Source of the DNA: an uncultured Collinsella sp.
Lineage (GTDB): Bacteria; Actinomycetota; Coriobacteriia; Coriobacteriales; Coriobacteriaceae
Reading direction: 5' to 3'
NCBI GenBank assembly: GCA_900556365.1
Contig: USOG01000110.1
Coordinates: forward strand, 1-5,181
DNA: 5,181 nt
The notes below the pieces were generated by a model. That model was not told where the DNA came from and did no database searches. It worked only from the letters and a program-made list of their open reading frames with translations. The stretch's first letter is position 1. Each line of letters begins with the position of its first letter. Of this stretch, positions 1 through 5,181 are shown piece by piece. The translations under genes were made by a program, and so were the position numbers.

Positions 1-1084
1 TGCTGATCGCCTGCAGGTGACGGCGCTGTCCGTTAATTCCAGCACCTCTGAGCTCGTTGCCGCTGCCCGCGAGTTCTCGGTTCCGGCGGTTGCCGTGGCC
101 GATGTCGCTCACGGCGATGACGCCGTGCTGCAGGAGTTGCCCGAGGGAACGAAGCTCGGCGTTGGCGCGCAGGCGGTTTGCGAGCTCGCGCGTCGCGACG
201 ATGTCGACTGCGTGCTCGTTGCTATTGTGGGCGCCGCCGGTCTCGAGGCGAGCCATGCGGCCTTGACCTCTAATAAGCGCCTTGCCCTTGCCAACAAGGA
301 GTCCCTCGTCGTCGGTGGCGACTTGCTTATGCCGTTGGCACAACCGGGCCAGCTTATTCCAGTCGACTCTGAGCACTCCGCCATCTACCAGTGCTATCTG
401 GGGGAGGACCCGCGCGAGGCTCATTGTATTTGGCTCACCTGCTCGGGCGGTCCGTTCTTTGGCCGCACGCGCGACGAGCTCAATCGCGTGACGCGTGCCG
501 ATGCCCTCGCACATCCCACGTGGGCCATGGGCGCCAAGATCACCATCGACTCCGCCACCCTCATGAACAAGGGCCTGGAGCGAATTGAGGCCATGCATCT
601 GTTTAACTGCGGCCTCGATTTCATTAACGTGGTCGTGCAGCGTCAGTCCAAGATTCACTCTATGGTCGAGTTCGCCGACGGCTCCGTGATGGCGCATCTC
701 GGTGCTTCCGACATGCGTATTCCCATCCAGTTCGCGTTCTCGTATCCCGAGCGTTGGGATACCCCGGCGCCTCGTATCGATTTCCGCGAGCTGGGGCAGC
801 TCACGTTTGATGCTGCCGACATGGATACCTTCCGCTGTCTGGCACTGGCCGAACGTGCCGGCAAGACGGGTGGCACCATGCCGTGCGTGCTCAATGCCGC
901 CAACGAGGTCGCCGTCGATGCCTTCCTGCACGATGGCTGCAGCTTTACCGATATCGATCGCATTGTGGAATCCTGCATGGATTCCCACGATATGCAGGCG
1001 GTCGATTCGTTTGAGCAGCTTCGCGACATCGATGCATGGGCGCGTGAAAAGGCTGCGCAGGTGCTCGCCGCAACCCGTTCCTAA
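1..1084 (+). CDS. dxr: 1-deoxy-D-xylulose 5-phosphate reductoisomerase (partial, 5' end missing)
   Basis: Dxr converts 1-deoxy-D-xylulose 5-phosphate to 2-C-methyl-D-erythritol 4-phosphate with NADPH and a divalent metal, the first committed step of the MEP pathway, in the cytosol. The reading frame is already open at base 2, and 360 residues are visible. Against E. coli Dxr (398 residues) about 25 N-terminal residues are missing, including the GSTGSIG nucleotide-binding loop, so the GTG at base 17 is an internal valine and not the start. Numbering from the first full codon, I see ANKES near 97-101, VDSEH with metal ligands D122 and E124 and with H125, the substrate loop SGGPF from S148, HPTW with H171, MNKGLE with metal ligand E193, and IHSMVEF with H219. 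These match D150, E152, H153, S186, H209, E231 and H257 of E. coli. The usual HPQS before IHS reads QRQS here. It ends in TAA, 25 bases before the protease gene, and is probably co-transcribed with it. Confidence 0.96.
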   Translation, partial: ADRLQVTALSVNSSTSELVAAAREFSVPAVAVADVAHGDDAVLQELPEGTKLGVGAQAVCELARRDDVDCVLVAIVGAAGLEASHAALTSNKRLALANKESLVVGGDLLMPLAQPGQLIPVDSEHSAIYQCYLGEDPREAHCIWLTCSGGPFFGRTRDELNRVTRADALAHPTWAMGAKITIDSATLMNKGLERIEAMHLFNCGLDFINVVVQRQSKIHSMVEFADGSVMAHLGASDMRIPIQFAFSYPERWDTPAPRIDFRELGQLTFDAADMDTFRCLALAERAGKTGGTMPCVLNAANEVAVDAFLHDGCSFTDIDRIVESCMDSHDMQAVDSFEQLRDIDAWAREKAAQVLAATRS

Positions 1085-1089
1085 CCCAT

Positions 1090-1094
1090 AAGGA
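1090..1094 (+). promoter_or_regulatory. Likely ribosome binding site of the site-2 protease gene
   Basis: AAGGA lies in the 25-base gap after dxr and is the only purine-rich element there. It ends 15 bases before ATG 1110, longer than the usual 5-10. It abuts TTG 1095 directly, which would leave no spacing for that codon, so ATG 1110 is the better start. The spacer is T-rich. Translation may be modest, or partly coupled to the end of dxr (inference). Confidence 0.5.
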
Positions 1095-1109
1095 TTGCTT
1101 TTTCGTTTT

Positions 1110-2471
1110 ATGGATACTGTTCTGAGCGTTCTCTCATCGGTCTTTTGGGGCCTGCTGATGCTTTCCGTCCTTGTGTTTTTGCACGAGGGCGGCCACTTTT
1201 TGGCGGCGCGTGCCTGCGGCGTCCGTGTGACCGAGTTCTTTTTGGGCCTGCCGTGTCGCTTTGACATCCATTACACGTCACGTCGCATTGGAACCAAGTT
1301 TGGCGTGACCCCGCTGCTGCTGGGTGGCTACGCTGCCATCTGCGGTATGGATCCGACCGACGTCTCGTGCGCCGATCGCGTGCTCGCGGCTATCTATCGT
1401 CATGGTCGCGTGACCGTGGCCGACCTTGCCGCCGAGCTCGAGCTATCCGAGGAGGTTGTGCTCGAGGCTTGTGCTCTGTTGCTGGGCTGGGGCTCCATCG
1501 CACCTTGGTATGAGGAAGGGGAGAAGCCCTCACCGAGCTACTATCCCACCAAGTATCAGACACTGCCTCGAGACGCTGCGGGTTACACCACCTTTGACGG
1601 CCGCCGGTTCGATCGAGAGCATGCGACTGCCGAGGGCGATGTGTGGGAGCCGCCGTACGGCGAGGCTGATTTCTTGGCGCAAGAGCGCTTGCACACTTAT
1701 CTTGGCCAGGGCTTTCTCAAGCGTGCCTTTATGCTGCTCGCGGGCATTCTCGTCAATATCCTGACGGGTTTTTTGCTCCTTATGAGCATCTATTCCATTG
1801 CGGGTGTCACCGTGCCGATGGATACCAACGTGATCGGTCAGGTTGACGAGGGGTCTATTGCCGCCAAGGCGGGTATCGAGGCCGGTGATGCGATCCTTTC
1901 GGTTGACGGTGTCTCATGTTCTACTTGGATGGATGTCTACGATGCCATCGGCAAGGCCGCCGGTAAGGACGATATCGCCATCGAGTACGAGCGTGACGGC
2001 AAGCAGCATTCGACCACGGTTGCGCTCAAAGAGGACGAGCGCCTAGGTGTGTATGCCTCTACGCAGGTGGTCCGTTTAGACCCGATCACCTCGGCGCGTC
2101 TGTCATTCTCCTATGTTGTACAGACGGCGGATGGCGTGATGCGCCTACTCCAGCCGCAGCATACGATGGAGATTCTCGATCAGTCTTCTTCGATCGTGGG
2201 TATTAGCGTTATGTCCTCACAGGCTGCTGCTGCCGGCCCCGCAACGTTCCTGTCGTTTGCCGCGCTCATTTCGTTCTCGCTTGGCTTTATGAACCTGCTG
2301 CCCATCCCACCACTCGATGGCGGCAAGCTGGTCATCGAGATCATTCAAAAGATTGCGGGCCGCGAGCTTCCGCTCAAGGTCCAGACGATTGTGAGCTATG
2401 TGGGCATCGCGCTCTTTGCGCTGCTGTTTGTCTATATGCTTCGTTCCGACATCCTTCGATTTATTCTGTAG
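1110..2471 (+). CDS. rseP: Site-2 intramembrane zinc metalloprotease (RseP/RasP/Rip1 family) with a winged-helix-like insert
   Basis: This membrane protease cleaves single-pass substrates inside the bilayer; known relatives act on anti-sigma factors and signal-peptide remnants. From ATG 1110 it has 453 residues. Membrane helix 1 (about 8-34) carries zinc and catalytic motif HEGGH (H25, E26, H29). A re-entrant hairpin follows, with LLLGGY at 70-74. Residues 85-200 are extra: a winged-helix-like segment (86-135) and a linker. Helix 2 is about 203-231 (LLAGILVN). One PDZ domain spans about 237-310 (E. coli RseP has two). Helix 3 (about 378-400) ends in NLLPIPPLDGG, with third zinc ligand D403 and N395. 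Helix 4 is about 426-445. All catalytic residues are present, so it should be active. The symbol is by family; the true substrate is unknown. An upstream TTG at 1095 would add five residues but abuts the ribosome site, so it was not chosen. It sits between dxr and ispG, 25 and 13 bases away. Confidence 0.93.
   Translation: MDTVLSVLSSVFWGLLMLSVLVFLHEGGHFLAARACGVRVTEFFLGLPCRFDIHYTSRRIGTKFGVTPLLLGGYAAICGMDPTDVSCADRVLAAIYRHGRVTVADLAAELELSEEVVLEACALLLGWGSIAPWYEEGEKPSPSYYPTKYQTLPRDAAGYTTFDGRRFDREHATAEGDVWEPPYGEADFLAQERLHTYLGQGFLKRAFMLLAGILVNILTGFLLLMSIYSIAGVTVPMDTNVIGQVDEGSIAAKAGIEAGDAILSVDGVSCSTWMDVYDAIGKAAGKDDIAIEYERDGKQHSTTVALKEDERLGVYASTQVVRLDPITSARLSFSYVVQTADGVMRLLQPQHTMEILDQSSSIVGISVMSSQAAAAGPATFLSFAALISFSLGFMNLLPIPPLDGGKLVIEIIQKIAGRELPLKVQTIVSYVGIALFALLFVYMLRSDILRFIL
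1365..1709 (+). other. Extra cytosolic-side module in the site-2 protease: predicted winged helix plus linker
   Basis: This covers residues 86-200 of the protease, an in-frame insertion between the GGY hairpin and helix 2. Residues 86-135 follow the winged-helix pattern: helix 1 around ADRVLAAIYRHGR, a turn, helix 2 VTVADLAAELE, helix 3 from LSEEVVLEACALLLGWGSI, then a short strand-like APWYEEG. The spacing fits the general pattern 'hydrophobic helix, G/T turn, xxLAxxLxLSxxxVxxxLxxLxxxGxI'. Residues 136-200 are rich in Y, P, D and E (for example WEPPYGE at 179-185) and lead into helix 2. By the known family topology the loop after helix 1 is cytoplasmic. Base composition looks like that of the rest of the gene, so recent acquisition is not suggested. 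The fold is predicted by eye; DNA binding is not shown. Confidence 0.65.
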
Positions 2472-2476
2472 GGGAG
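2470..2476 (+). promoter_or_regulatory. Ribosome binding site that decides the ispG start
   Basis: AGGGGAG overlaps the stop codon of the protease gene (TAG, 2469-2471). It ends 8 bases before TTG 2485, normal spacing. This supports TTG 2485 as the ispG start over GTG 2476 (which begins inside the element) or TTG 2515 (no such element in front). The overlap with the upstream stop suggests translational coupling (inference). Confidence 0.75.
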
Positions 2477-2484
2477 TGTTTGGA

Positions 2485-3567
2485 TTGTCTTTATCCCATC
2501 CTTTGCCTCGCGAGTTGACGCGCCCCGTGCATGTGGGCGGTGTGCAGATCGGTGGCGGCGCGCCGGTGGTGGTCCAATCCATGACCTGCACCGATACCGC
2601 TGATGCCCAGGCAACGCTTGCGCAAGTGTGCGCGTTGGCGCAGGCTGGCTGCGATATCGTGCGTGTGAGCGTGCCCACCGAGGCCGCGCTTGAGGGTTTC
2701 CGCACCATCTGTGCCGAGTCTCCGGTGCCGATTGTCGCTGATATCCACTTTAACCATAAGCTCGCCATTGGCGCCGTTGAGGCCGGTGCCGCCAAGCTGC
2801 GTATCAATCCCGGCAACATCGGCGATTGGGCCAAGGTCGATGCCGTGATCGATGCCGCGGGCGCCGCTGGGTGCGCGATTCGCATTGGCGTGAACGCGGG
2901 CTCGCTTGAGCAGGATATCGCCGAGCGCGATGGGCTTACGCAGCCCGAGAAACTCGTGATGTCGAGCGAGCGCTTCGTCAAGCACTTTGAGGACCGCGGC
3001 TTTACGAACATTGTGCTTTCGGCCAAGGCCCATAGCGTGCAAACGACGCTCGATACTTATCGAGCCCTGTCACGTGAGATTCCCCACGTTCCGCTTCACC
3101 TGGGCGTGACGGAGGCGGGGACCAAGCTCCAGGGCACCATCAAGAGCTCTGTAGGCTTGGGTATTTTGCTTTCCGAGGGCATCGGCGACACCATGCGTGT
3201 GTCGCTCACGGCCGATCCGGTCGAGGAGCCGCCGGTTGCCTGGGGTATTCTGCAGTCGTTGGGCCTGCGTCGCCGTGGCCCCGAGATTGTCTCGTGCCCC
3301 ACATGCGCCCGCTGCCAGGTTAACCTTATTCCCATTGCCGAGGAAGTAACCGAGCGGCTTAAGAACTATACCGCTCCGCTTTCCATCGCCGTTATGGGAT
3401 GTGCCGTTAATGGCCCCGGCGAGGCTTCCGATGCCGACCTGGGCGTTGCTTGCGGACGTGGTCAGGCCTTGCTCTTTTCGCACGGCCAGATCATTGGTAA
3501 AGTAGCTGAGGACCAAATTGTCGATGCGCTTATGGCCGAGGTCGACAAGCTTATTGAGGAGAAATAA
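2485..3567 (+). CDS. ispG: 4-hydroxy-3-methylbut-2-en-1-yl diphosphate synthase (IspG/GcpE)
   Basis: IspG converts 2-C-methyl-D-erythritol 2,4-cyclodiphosphate to HMBPP, the next-to-last MEP step, using a [4Fe-4S] cluster and electrons from flavodoxin or ferredoxin. From TTG 2485 the product is 360 residues, the usual size for the short two-domain bacterial form (E. coli 372). The N-terminal TIM-barrel-like part shows PVVVQSMTCTDT (27-38), VADIHFNHKLA (84-94), KLRINPGNIG (104-113) and RIGVNAGSLE (133-142). The C-terminal part carries cluster ligands in CPTC (C271, C274) and in MGCAVNGPGE (C306, E313). An extra cysteine, C277, follows CPTC. An in-frame ATG at 2398 lies deep inside the protease gene and would add 29 residues unlike the family, so it was rejected. 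Thirteen bases separate it from the protease, and its TAA touches the proS ATG, so it sits in the same transcript. With dxr it places two MEP enzymes in one cluster. Confidence 0.96.
   Translation: MSLSHPLPRELTRPVHVGGVQIGGGAPVVVQSMTCTDTADAQATLAQVCALAQAGCDIVRVSVPTEAALEGFRTICAESPVPIVADIHFNHKLAIGAVEAGAAKLRINPGNIGDWAKVDAVIDAAGAAGCAIRIGVNAGSLEQDIAERDGLTQPEKLVMSSERFVKHFEDRGFTNIVLSAKAHSVQTTLDTYRALSREIPHVPLHLGVTEAGTKLQGTIKSSVGLGILLSEGIGDTMRVSLTADPVEEPPVAWGILQSLGLRRRGPEIVSCPTCARCQVNLIPIAEEVTERLKNYTAPLSIAVMGCAVNGPGEASDADLGVACGRGQALLFSHGQIIGKVAEDQIVDALMAEVDKLIEEK
3556..3561 (+). promoter_or_regulatory. Ribosome binding site of proS, inside the end of ispG
   Basis: GAGGAG is located in the last codons of ispG (coding for the Glu-Glu before the final Lys) and ends 6 bases before ATG 3568. 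The ispG stop TAA is immediately followed by that ATG, with no gap. This layout favours re-initiation, so proS translation is probably coupled to ispG (inference). Confidence 0.82.
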
Positions 3568-5181
3568 ATGACTCGAGCAATGTATATGTCTAAGCTGTAT
3601 GCTCCGACGCTCAAAGAGGATCCGGCCGACGCCGAACTTGCGAGCCATCGCCTGCTGCTCCGTGCCGGCATGATCCGCAAGGAGGCCGCCGGTCTCTATT
3701 CCTATCTGCCGCTCGCGTGGCGCTCGATTCGCAAGATCGAGAACATCGTGCGCGACGAGATGGACGCTGCCGGCGCCCAGGAGCTCATGATGCCTATCAT
3801 GGTCGATGCCGAGCTGTGGCGCGAGTCCGGCCGTATCGATGCCTATGGCAAGGAGCTCGTGCGCTTTGATGACCGCCACGGCCGCGAGTTTGTGCTGGGC
3901 CCCACGCACGAGGAGACCGTGACCGCCTTGGTGCGCAACGAACTGCGTTCCTACAAGCAGCTGCCGGTGAATCTCTATCACATCCAGGACAAGTTCCGCG
4001 ATGAGTTCCGTCCCCGCTTTGGCCTGATGCGCGGTCGCGAGTTCATCATGAAGGACGCCTACAGCTTCTCCGCCACGCAGGAGAGCCTGCAGGAGGAGTA
4101 CGACAAGATGAAGCAGGCGTACGCCAATATCTGCGAGCGCTGCTATATCAAGGCTCTGCCCGTCGTCGCCGATTCCGGCGAGATCGGTGGCGACACCTCC
4201 GTCGAGTACATGGCGCTGGCCGAGGCCGGCGAGGCTTCGCTGGTCTACTGTGATGATTGCGGCTTTGCTGCCGATGACGAGGCGGCAAGCACCAAGGTCG
4301 TCGTGACCGAGGGCCCCGGCGACGGTACGCTCACCAAGGTCGAGACTCCGGGCATGGGCACCATTGAGGCCGTCGCCAAGTTCTTCGGTTTCCCCGAGAA
4401 CGGTACGCGAAAGTCGCTGGCGCTCATTGACGCCGAGGGTAAGCCTGTTGTGGCTATCGTTCCGGGCGATCACGAGCTCAACGACTGCAAGGCCGAGCAC
4501 GTCTTTGGCAAGGGCTATCGCATGATGACCGACGAGGAGCTCCAGACTTACGGTCTGCATAAGGGCTTTATCGGACCGGTTAACCTGCCCGTGGGTATTC
4601 GTCTGGTCTGCGATGAGAGCCTGCGCGAGTCCAAGCAGTGGGCCTGTGGCGCCAACGAGGTCGACTATCACTTTACCGGTGCCTGCCCCGAGCGCGACTT
4701 TACCGTCGACGAGTGGGCCGACCTGGTAACCGTCGTTGCCGGCGATCCCTGCCCGCACTGCGGCAAGCCGCTCTCTGCTGCTCGCGGCATCGAGGTTTCC
4801 CAGGTCTTCCAGCTTGGCACCAAGTATTCCGAGGCCATGGGTGCCACCTTTATGGACGAGGATGGCAAGGAGAAGCCGCTCATCATGGGTTGTTACGGCG
4901 TGGGCGTGTCCCGCTCGCTCGCTGCCGTCGTGGAGCAGCACAACGACGAGCACGGTATCGTCTGGCCGGTCTCCGTTGCCCCGTACGAGGTCGCGGTGAT
5001 TCCGCTCGATCCCAAGAAGGAAGAGTGCGCTACCGTCTGCGAGCAGATTGTTGATGGCCTGTGTGCCGAGGGTATCGAGGTCGTCGTCGACGATCGCGAT
5101 GAGCGTCCTGGCTTTAAGTTTGCCGACAACGACCTCATGGGCTTCCCGTATCAGGTGGTTCTGGGCAAGCGTGGCCTTAAG
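3568..5181 (+). CDS. proS: Prolyl-tRNA synthetase, bacterial type with INS editing domain (partial, 3' end missing)
   Basis: ProRS is a cytosolic class II synthetase that attaches proline to tRNA-Pro. The frame is open from ATG 3568 to the window end with no stop: 538 residues, so about 30-35 are missing against the usual 565-575. Order of parts: motif 1 region (about 58-80, ending LMMPIM); the GPTHEE loop (111-116); motif 2 from FRDEF at 143 through MKDAYSF (161-167); the INS domain (about 225-390) with the likely editing lysine K282 in RKSLALID and the GDHELN loop (300-305); motif 3 in GVGVSR (444-449); then the anticodon-binding domain from about 470, with DDRDERPG (508-515). In E. coli ProRS the INS domain hydrolyses Ala-tRNA-Pro; the matching lysine suggests the same here. 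CxxC pairs at C228/C231 and C395/C398 flank INS and may bind zinc; E. coli ProRS lacks them. Its start abuts the ispG stop, so it belongs to the same operon. Confidence 0.97.
   Translation, partial: MTRAMYMSKLYAPTLKEDPADAELASHRLLLRAGMIRKEAAGLYSYLPLAWRSIRKIENIVRDEMDAAGAQELMMPIMVDAELWRESGRIDAYGKELVRFDDRHGREFVLGPTHEETVTALVRNELRSYKQLPVNLYHIQDKFRDEFRPRFGLMRGREFIMKDAYSFSATQESLQEEYDKMKQAYANICERCYIKALPVVADSGEIGGDTSVEYMALAEAGEASLVYCDDCGFAADDEAASTKVVVTEGPGDGTLTKVETPGMGTIEAVAKFFGFPENGTRKSLALIDAEGKPVVAIVPGDHELNDCKAEHVFGKGYRMMTDEELQTYGLHKGFIGPVNLPVGIRLVCDESLRESKQWACGANEVDYHFTGACPERDFTVDEWADLVTVVAGDPCPHCGKPLSAARGIEVSQVFQLGTKYSEAMGATFMDEDGKEKPLIMGCYGVGVSRSLAAVVEQHNDEHGIVWPVSVAPYEVAVIPLDPKKEECATVCEQIVDGLCAEGIEVVVDDRDERPGFKFADNDLMGFPYQVVLGKRGLK

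Noticed and set aside
17..19. GTG as the dxr start
   Set aside because: The frame is open upstream to the window edge, and the preceding residues (ADRLQ) align with the region after the missing GSTGSIG loop, so the codon is an internal valine of a truncated gene.
1095..1097. TTG as the protease start
   Set aside because: It directly abuts the AAGGA element, leaving no spacing, and would add LFRF-like residues with no family support. ATG 1110 is better.
1085..1109. Possible terminator or promoter in the T-rich gap after dxr
   Set aside because: There is a T run but no inverted repeat before it, and the gap is too short for a convincing promoter. It is treated as a leader with a ribosome site only.
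1182..1196. HEGGH as a degenerate, inactive protease motif
   Set aside because: The HExxH requirement (H25, E26, H29) is met. The G at the x position, where L is common, does not remove a catalytic residue, and D403 is also present.
2398..2484. N-terminal extension of IspG from ATG 2398
   Set aside because: These bases code for the last membrane helix of the protease in another frame. The extra 29 residues do not resemble IspG, and a good ribosome site precedes TTG 2485.
2217..3026. A 269-codon open frame on the - strand across the protease/ispG junction
   Set aside because: It spans two well-supported + strand genes, has a biased S/A/T-rich product with no family motif, and is explained as a shadow of GC-rich coding.
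3070..4953. A 627-codon open frame on the - strand opposite ispG and proS
   Set aside because: Its codons are exactly in register with those of ispG and proS. Stops on that strand need TTA, CTA or TCA in the sense frame, which GC-rich genes rarely use, so the frame stays open by composition. Its protein is a repetitive A, G, L, D and H mix with no recognisable motif, and the sense strand has two clear enzymes.

Overview
The window is a gene-dense stretch of about 5.2 kb with four protein genes, all on the + strand and tightly packed: the end of dxr (cut at the left edge), a site-2 membrane protease of the RseP/RasP/Rip1 type, ispG, and most of proS (cut at the right edge). The gaps between them are 25, 13 and 0 bases. 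No terminator, promoter, tRNA, rRNA, repeat, CRISPR array or mobile element was seen. The set reads as one internal piece of a longer operon, with its promoter and terminator outside the window.

Organism: the coding DNA is GC-rich, with third positions mostly G or C. The gene order dxr - site-2 protease - ispG - proS, and the GGY...GMDP stretch of the protease, point to an actinobacterium. My best guess is the class Coriobacteriia (Collinsella-like). This rests on pattern recognition, not on a search.

Functions: Dxr and IspG are the second and the next-to-last enzymes of the MEP pathway, which makes isoprenoid precursors, including those for the undecaprenyl carrier used in wall building. 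The protease cuts substrates inside the membrane, typically anti-sigma factors or leftover signal peptides. ProRS charges tRNA-Pro. Co-transcription would link isoprenoid supply, envelope maintenance and translation. The same neighbourhood (often with uppS and cdsA upstream of dxr) is common in bacteria.

The most unusual item is inside the protease. Between its HExxH membrane helix with re-entrant loop and its second core membrane helix lie about 115 extra residues. The first 50 look like a winged helix-turn-helix, and the rest is an aromatic and acidic linker. By the usual topology of the family this module would face the cytoplasm. Smaller points are a departure from the near-invariant HPQS motif in Dxr, two CxxC knuckles flanking the editing domain of ProRS, an extra cysteine beside the iron-sulphur ligands of IspG, and a TTG start for ispG.
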